A program made the position numbers and the translations under genes. The notes under the pieces are model-generated. The model was given only the letters and a program-made list of their open reading frames with translations. It was not told the DNA's origin and searched no databases. DNA of 10,062 nucleotides from Prolixibacteraceae bacterium (GTDB lineage Bacteria > Bacteroidota > Bacteroidia > Bacteroidales > Prolixibacteraceae), in contig JAFGGF010000145.1 of the NCBI GenBank assembly GCA_016930735.1, positions 1 to 10,062 on the forward strand, read 5' to 3'. Below are positions 5,734 to 10,062 of the stretch, in pieces (position 1 is the stretch's first letter; the number at the start of each line of letters is the position of its first letter).

Positions 5734-6939
5734 ATGGGTATAAAAACAATTTATAACAAAGAAACACTGGAATGCCGGCATAGGTTTTACTATTGCCTCG
5801 CCTGCATTCTTTTCGTTGCCATAGGCCTTACGTGCAATCATGGTCCTTCACCAAACCAGAAAGAAGACGAAAAAGCAACAGACCAGGTGTCCCATAACAG
5901 CCTGGTTAATAATGTGCGCGAAATAACCGATGCAGCCGGAAGAAAAATAATTGTTCCCGGGAAAGTCCAGAAGGTGATATGTTCAGGCTCAGGTTGTTTA
6001 CGGTTATTGACCTATCTGAATGCGCACAGCTATATTGTTGCCGTTGATGGAATTGAAGTAAAAGGTTCGCCTATTGACGCGCGCCCATATGCTATTGCCA
6101 ATCCCCGGCTTAAGACCTATCCGGTTTTTGGTGAATTCAGGGGATATGATAACCCCGAGCTTATAGCAGGTTTGAACCCTCAGCCGGAAGTGATCTTCAA
6201 AATGCTCCCCGGCGGTGGCATTAGTCCTGATATGCTTACCAATAAAACAGGCATCCCTGTTGTTTCATTGATATATGGAAACCTGACATACAACCGGCAT
6301 CAACTAAACAGCTCGTTACGTATCATGGGCGATGTAACAGGCAAAAAGCAACGTGCTGAAGAAGTTATAGCATATATTGATAGTATTATTATTGATTTAA
6401 AAAAACGTAGTGCAAAAATATCACCATTAACCTGCTATATTGGCGGATTAGGGCAAAGCGGCCCCCATGGCATACAATCGACCGACCCGGCATTTGCCCC
6501 TTTTGCTTTTCTTGGCCTGAAAAACCTTGCTTCACAAGGGAAAGATACTGAGAAGCTTTCCTATCTGAATGTTGCAAAAGAACAACTAGTTATTTGGGAC
6601 CCTGATGTGATTTTTATCGATATTTCTACCCTGAGGCTCGGGTCAGATATCAATGCGCTGTCCCAGTTGCGCGACGACCCATCTTTCGAACATTTGAAGG
6701 CGGTAAAAAACAACCGGATTTATAGCCTTTTCCCGAACAGTTCATATAATCAGAATTTCGAAGTTGTTCTTGCCAACTCGTATTTTATTGGCAAAATTGT
6801 TTTCCCCGAAGCCTTTTCTGATATTGAACCGATGGAAAAGGCTGAAGAAATATCAGAATTTCTTAATGGCGGACCTGCCTTTGCCAAATTAAACGAAATG
6901 TTTGGCAATAAAGGGTTTAAACAAATGGCTTTGCGATGA
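5734..6939 (+). CDS. ABC transporter periplasmic substrate-binding lipoprotein (BtuF/FecB type)
   Basis: A 401-aa cluster-A (class III) binding protein that would capture the substrate released by the receptor and hand it to the permease. The N-terminus has a hydrophobic segment (YCLACILFVAIGLTC) with Cys34 as probable lipidation site, although the lipobox residue before it is Thr, which is atypical. A polar linker follows, then the PF01497-type fold from about residue 66: EITDAAGRKIIVP, VQKVICSGSGCLRLLTYL, the glycine-rich IYGNLTY area, a long connecting helix (about 205-228), and the second lobe with WDPDVIFIDIS. The relatives I recall for this version are annotated as iron, corrinoid or nickel binding. 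ATG 5734 is preferred because a TTG at 5719 adds only NNRF and overlaps the previous stop; translation may be coupled either way. It shares 4 bp (ATGA) with the permease gene. Confidence 0.9.
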   Translation: MGIKTIYNKETLECRHRFYYCLACILFVAIGLTCNHGPSPNQKEDEKATDQVSHNSLVNNVREITDAAGRKIIVPGKVQKVICSGSGCLRLLTYLNAHSYIVAVDGIEVKGSPIDARPYAIANPRLKTYPVFGEFRGYDNPELIAGLNPQPEVIFKMLPGGGISPDMLTNKTGIPVVSLIYGNLTYNRHQLNSSLRIMGDVTGKKQRAEEVIAYIDSIIIDLKKRSAKISPLTCYIGGLGQSGPHGIQSTDPAFAPFAFLGLKNLASQGKDTEKLSYLNVAKEQLVIWDPDVIFIDISTLRLGSDINALSQLRDDPSFEHLKAVKNNRIYSLFPNSSYNQNFEVVLANSYFIGKIVFPEAFSDIEPMEKAEEISEFLNGGPAFAKLNEMFGNKGFKQMALR

Positions 6940-8024
6940 TATTAAGACAGAACCGGCTAAAATACAGGATTGTCCCTTTTCCTGAATACAGGAAATATAT
7001 TTACAGGAAACGATTATTCATCGCGACATTGGTTATGGTATGCCTGGTTTCTTTTTTTTCTTCTGTATCAATAGGAACTGTTACCATTCCTTACTCAGAA
7101 GTTATTAAAACTCTTTTGGGATTATCAGGTTCGCCACGGTTTCAAAACATAATAACCAATATACGGCTGCCCAATGCTTTGGCTGCATTAATTGCAGGAA
7201 GCGGGCTTGCCATCTCAGGCGCTGTTATGCAGTCGGTTATCCGTAATCCGCTGGGCTCGCCTTTTACTCTGGGTATTTCGCAGGCCGGGGCTTTTGGTGC
7301 AGCAGTTGCCATAATTTTCGCAGGTTCAGGGGTAATGCAATCAACCCAGGCGGGTGCTATTACTGTTACAAATCCTTTTATTACCATTGGCTGGGCTTTT
7401 TTTATGTGTGTGCTTTCTGCTTTAATAATAGTGCTCATCGCGAAGTTCTATAGTACAAATCCTGAGGTAATTGTACTTTGCGGAGTTGCCCTTGGCGCTG
7501 CTTTTTCAGCCGGCACCATGTTCCTTCAATATTTTGCCGACGATGTTCAACTGGCTGCCATCGTATTTTGGTCCTTTGGCGATGTAGGCCGTGCCGATTG
7601 GACCGAAGTGAGCATCATGGCCATTGTAGTTGTGCCAGGGACCTTGTTTTTTATTCTTAACCGATGGAATTACAATGCTATTGAAGCCGGCGATGAAACA
7701 GCCAGAGGATTGGGTGTTCGGGTAGAATGGGTACGTATCCTGGGGATGATTGTTGCTTCTCTGATAACCGCAGTTATAGTCTCATTTCTTGGTATCATTG
7801 CTTTTGTCGGGCTTATCAGTCCGCACATGGTTCGGCGCTTCGTAGGCGACGACTACCGTTTCGTGATCCCGGCAAGTTGCTTATCCGGTGCAGCCTTGTT
7901 ACTTGTATCTGATATTGCCGCAAGGATTATGCTTAAACCCCATGTGCTGCCCGTAGCTGTGCTGACATCTTTTATCGGGGCGCCGTTGTTCCTATATCTT
8001 CTTTTGAGTAAAAGAATAAAATAA
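6936..8024 (+). CDS. FecCD-type ABC transporter permease
   Basis: A 362-aa inner-membrane permease of the FecCD/BtuC family, which works as a homodimer and moves metal chelates or corrinoids. About ten hydrophobic segments are visible, starting with LFIATLVMVCLVSFF after a basic cytoplasmic N-terminus of some 27 residues. Family blocks are all there: IRLPNALAALIAGSGLAISG, AVMQSVIRNPLGSPFTLGIS, and the ATPase-contacting stretch ARGLGVRVEWVRILG followed by FLGIIAFVGLISPHMVRRF and GDDYR. Length is slightly above the usual 330-350 because of the N-terminal extension. The ATG at 6936 overlaps the preceding stop by four bases and the last base of its own stop is the A of the ATPase start, so the three importer genes are translationally coupled. 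Two internal plus-strand frames at 7478 and 7727 are shadows. Confidence 0.95.
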   Translation: MILRQNRLKYRIVPFPEYRKYIYRKRLFIATLVMVCLVSFFSSVSIGTVTIPYSEVIKTLLGLSGSPRFQNIITNIRLPNALAALIAGSGLAISGAVMQSVIRNPLGSPFTLGISQAGAFGAAVAIIFAGSGVMQSTQAGAITVTNPFITIGWAFFMCVLSALIIVLIAKFYSTNPEVIVLCGVALGAAFSAGTMFLQYFADDVQLAAIVFWSFGDVGRADWTEVSIMAIVVVPGTLFFILNRWNYNAIEAGDETARGLGVRVEWVRILGMIVASLITAVIVSFLGIIAFVGLISPHMVRRFVGDDYRFVIPASCLSGAALLLVSDIAARIMLKPHVLPVAVLTSFIGAPLFLYLLLSKRIK

Positions 8025-8776
8025 TGCTGAATGTAAAAAATATATCAGTATCGTACCGCAAAGGTGAATTAATCCTGGATGATCTGTCTTTTAGCGCCGG
8101 GGAGGGAAACATTGTTGTATTGTTAGGCCCCAACGGCGCCGGAAAAACTACGCTGTTGCGAAGCATCAATGCCATACTTAAACCACAAAAAGGCGTTGTG
8201 GAGTTTGAAAACCAAAATGTATTGAAGATGCCTGCCGGTCAGATTGCAAAAATAATGGGGTATGTAGCACAGCGCAACAATGCTGGTAATACTAGCGTTT
8301 TCGATGCTGTGTTACTTGGCAGGAAACCACACGTGGGACTGAAAACAAGCCCAACCGATTTTGCCAAAGTAAGCCATATCTTGCAACAACTTGGGCTTGA
8401 AAGCCTGACCATGCGAAAAATAAATCAATTGAGCGGTGGCGAACTGCAAAAAGTATGTATCGCCCGGGCATTTGTTCAGGAACCCGGAATTTTTCTTCTG
8501 GATGAACCTACCAGTAACCTCGATTTGAAGAACCAGTTAGATATTCTTCATACCATTCGCGATATCGTAAAGAAAAATTCATTAACTGCAGTAATAACAA
8601 TGCATAACTTAAACCTTGCTTTTCGTTTTGCCGATAAAATTATTTTATTAAATAAAGGAAAGATATTTGCGCAGGGAACGGCAGAAAGTATTACCCCCGA
8701 AATTTTATCGCAGGTATATGGTGTTCAGGTAGAAATTATTAGTCATAACGGAAATCCGGTAATTGTGCCTGTTTAG
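8024..8776 (+). CDS. ABC transporter ATPase (FecE/BtuD type)
   Basis: A 250-aa cytoplasmic ATPase that drives the FecCD-type permease. Motifs are complete: Walker A GPNGAGKT at 35-42, Q-loop Gln83 (YVAQ), the signature LSGGELQ at 136-142, Walker B IFLLDEP at 156-162 with catalytic Glu161, the D-loop SNLD at 164-167 and the H-switch His194 (TMHN). Length is typical for the FecE/BtuD class. The C-terminal VYGVQVEIISHNGNPVIVPV matches the usual end of metal-chelate importers. It starts with the one-base TAATG overlap behind the permease and is the last gene that touches the operon; no clear intrinsic terminator follows. Substrate class follows from the neighbours, not from this protein. Confidence 0.95.
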   Translation: MLNVKNISVSYRKGELILDDLSFSAGEGNIVVLLGPNGAGKTTLLRSINAILKPQKGVVEFENQNVLKMPAGQIAKIMGYVAQRNNAGNTSVFDAVLLGRKPHVGLKTSPTDFAKVSHILQQLGLESLTMRKINQLSGGELQKVCIARAFVQEPGIFLLDEPTSNLDLKNQLDILHTIRDIVKKNSLTAVITMHNLNLAFRFADKIILLNKGKIFAQGTAESITPEILSQVYGVQVEIISHNGNPVIVPV

Positions 8777-8986
8777 ATTTGATTTTACGGGCCAATATCC
8801 TCTTAATGGTGTATGTGAAATTAATTTCAGATGTCCATTGAAAAAAAATCCATAAGTTGATTATAGCCATTGGCCTGAAAAAATAGCCAAATTCAAAAAG
8901 GCTGCGTAGAAGGTGTTTCGAATTGCGCTACTTTTCATACAGCTAAAACGTTATGGTACATTTAAAAAGAGCTACAGACCCAGCAA
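8777..8986. other. Intergenic spacer after the importer operon
   Basis: No gene is seen in these 210 bp. A weak -7-like TACTTTTC lies near 8930, with no good -33 partner. GGCCAAT (8790-8796) and ATTGGCC (8869-8875) are complementary but 72 bp apart. No GTAACAC-like half-site pair occurs here, so if the next gene is nickel-regulated it would be by readthrough from the operon. Confidence 0.4.
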
Positions 8987-9310
8987 ATGATAAGGAAATA
9001 TAAGCATCCGATTTCAATTTCATTGGTAGTGATTCTATTACTACCAATGACCATAAAACTGCTTGACGGATTTTTTCATCATCACGACCATTTTCATTGC
9101 ACCGCAAAAAACGAGAAGCATTTTCACAGGTACCATGAGAAATGCCCAATTCCAAATTTTGAGTTATCGCTTTTTTCAGTTGAAAAACATATCCAAACCA
9201 CACAAAAACAAGAATTCAGTGGTGAACCTGGCGACATATACAATTTTGTACCTTGTTGTAATAATATAAAATATTCATTTTTATTACGAGCACCGCCATT
9301 TTTACAGTAA
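8987..9310 (+). CDS. Small membrane-anchored His/Cys-rich protein, possible metal binder
   Basis: A 107-aa protein with one hydrophobic segment (ISISLVVILLLPMTIKLL, residues 9-26) after a short basic N-terminus, so it is either anchored in the inner membrane with its tail in the periplasm or secreted. Directly after the segment comes a dense cluster: HHHDHFHC (31-38), then HFH at 45-47, His50 and CP at 53-54, i.e. eight His and two Cys in 23 residues. NFELSLF follows and a Cys-Cys pair lies near the C-terminus. Small proteins of this look are common in Bacteroidota next to TonB receptor genes, as I recall, without a settled role. The cluster would suit Ni, Zn or Cu, and the location 210 bp after a NikR-linked importer suggests nickel buffering or delivery, but this is inference. 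An overlapping plus frame at 9063 lacks the anchor and is a shadow. Confidence 0.7.
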   Translation: MIRKYKHPISISLVVILLLPMTIKLLDGFFHHHDHFHCTAKNEKHFHRYHEKCPIPNFELSLFSVEKHIQTTQKQEFSGEPGDIYNFVPCCNNIKYSFLLRAPPFLQ

Positions 9311-9393
9311 GAATAATGACATCTTAACTGATGTAAATTAATTTATTTGTAAATTACTTAAGTTTCGCATTTGTTTATAATATGCACATAATT

Positions 9394-9414
9394 AAATGGT
9401 TATTCATACCATTT
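9394..9414. terminator. AT-rich hairpin, weak candidate terminator
   Basis: AAATGGT (9394-9400) and ACCATTT (9408-9414) form a perfect 7-bp stem with a 7-nt loop, followed by GTTTTG on the plus strand. It lies between the converging His-rich gene and the minus-strand transposase and could stop transcription from either side. The stem is AT-rich and the T-run is interrupted, so the call is tentative; it could also mark a mobile-element flank. Confidence 0.3.
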
Positions 9415-9470
9415 GTTTTGCTATATAGTTGATAATCAATTTGCTAAATGTTCCATTTTCTGATTTTCTG

Positions 9471-10061
9471 TTACGCTGCCAGTTTTTTGTCTGATGGATC
9501 AAGGATAATTGCCAGTTTTTCATAAGCCTTCTCGTCATTTATTATTCTTTCCAGAAGTTGCTCTTCGTCTATTTCAATAAATACAGTCTCAATCAATTTC
9601 AATAATTCTATGAGAAGACCCCATAATCTTTCATTAAGTCTGTGTCTTATGATGTCCTCTTTTATTCCGGCAAATAATGCTCCCATTGATTCATAATGGT
9701 CAAATCTGTATCTTAATGTCAATAGTATATGCTGTATAAGGGTTATCGTGGTATCTGCTATCTGTGCATCAAAATCATTTGACTGACAATTGCCCATCCC
9801 CAACAGCTGACGTGCTTCTTTAAAAAATACCTCAATCGACCATCTGATCTGATAAATCTCAATCATCTTGATAAAACTCAAACTTACGTTAGTGGTTATG
9901 AACACTTTCCATTTGCCGTTTTTACCTTGTTTGCTGAAGAACATTTTTATCTGCTTACCTCTGAACACTACAATAGCCTCGTTGTAATAGAACCCCAGTT
10001 TTCTGCATCTCTTTGCTCTGCCAAGCAGGTTGCGGATCTGACTGTATGTGAAAGAACCTCC
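9471..10061 (-). CDS. IS4-family transposase, C-terminal part (5' end outside window)
   Basis: Read on the minus strand, an open frame enters from the right edge and gives the last 196 residues of a DDE transposase. It starts GGSFTYSQIRNLLGRAKRCR, runs through LGFYYNEAIVV and FRGKQIKMFFSKQGKNGKWK, and contains the family signature YQIRWSIEVFFKEAR. In the IS4 Y-(2)-R-(3)-E-(6)-K pattern these are Tyr70, Arg73 and the catalytic Glu77; the last position is Arg84 instead of Lys. CQSNDFDAQIADTTITLIQH follows and the protein ends DPSDKKLAA. The first catalytic Asp residues lie outside the window. The frame is uninterrupted, so the element may be intact. Its left end must lie between about 9311 and 9470, but I could not recognise the terminal repeat without the other end. 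GTG 9968 is an internal valine codon, not a start. Confidence 0.85.
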   Translation of the reverse strand, partial: GGSFTYSQIRNLLGRAKRCRKLGFYYNEAIVVFRGKQIKMFFSKQGKNGKWKVFITTNVSLSFIKMIEIYQIRWSIEVFFKEARQLLGMGNCQSNDFDAQIADTTITLIQHILLTLRYRFDHYESMGALFAGIKEDIIRHRLNERLWGLLIELLKLIETVFIEIDEEQLLERIINDEKAYEKLAIILDPSDKKLAA

Positions 10062-10062
10062 C

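Noticed and set aside
5517..5841. Two minus-strand frames of 72 and 101 codons opposite the small Cys-rich ORF
   Set aside because: They are antisense to coupled operon genes, overlap each other in different frames, and resemble nothing known.
7142..7438. 98-codon minus-strand frame inside the permease gene
   Set aside because: Typical shadow of a hydrophobic, GC-skewed coding region; the permease frame is complete and conserved.
8790..8875. GGCCAAT/ATTGGCC inverted pair after the ATPase gene
   Set aside because: Only 7 bp with a 72-bp gap; too weak for a terminator or operator.
9333..9356. GTAAATTA direct repeat and a 12-bp AT palindrome (TAAATTAATTTA)
   Set aside because: Expected by chance in such AT-rich DNA; could be an IS target flank but the partner end is not in the window.

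Overview
The window looks like a chromosomal segment of a member of the Bacteroidota. The evidence is a SusC/FecA-style TonB-dependent receptor ending in Phe, AT-rich intergenic spacers with almost no Shine-Dalgarno sequences, a candidate TAnnTTTG-type -7 promoter element before nikR, and two transposase fragments of types common in this phylum. No rRNA, tRNA, CRISPR array or phage genes were seen.

Left part (1-2804), accessory and AT-rich: the 3' end of an alpha/beta-hydrolase gene; a 172-bp spacer; an LCMT/PPM-type SAM methyltransferase flanked by imperfect inverted repeats; a decayed IS1182-type transposase piece with an internal in-frame deletion; a 39-codon secreted mini-ORF that looks truncated; and a 336-aa secreted protein of unknown function. 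The mix of unrelated orphan genes and IS debris points to a region of gene turnover.

Central part (2936-8776), a metal-uptake locus with all genes on the + strand: nikR (nickel-sensing ribbon-helix-helix regulator with all four high-affinity nickel ligands), a TonB-dependent outer-membrane receptor, a 58-aa Cys-rich ORF that resembles a gutted CooC/MinD-type P-loop ATPase, a periplasmic substrate-binding lipoprotein, a FecCD-type permease and its ATPase. From the small ORF onward the genes overlap or nearly touch, so they are almost certainly one transcript. Candidate NikR sites, unusually built as direct repeats of GTAACAC-like half-sites 20-21 bp apart, sit before nikR and again before the receptor, sharing a 12-bp identical block. 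The simplest reading is NikR-repressed uptake of nickel or a nickel chelate: receptor and TonB across the outer membrane, binding protein in the periplasm, ABC importer across the inner membrane.

Right part (8777-10062): a 107-aa membrane-anchored protein with a His/Cys-rich cluster that could bind metal, an AT-rich spacer with a hairpin, and the C-terminal part of an IS4-family transposase on the minus strand that runs off the window.

The most unusual items are the CooC-like remnant inside a NikR-linked operon, the direct-repeat operators, and the His-rich neighbour. Nickel as substrate is inferred from NikR linkage, not shown by the transporter sequences.
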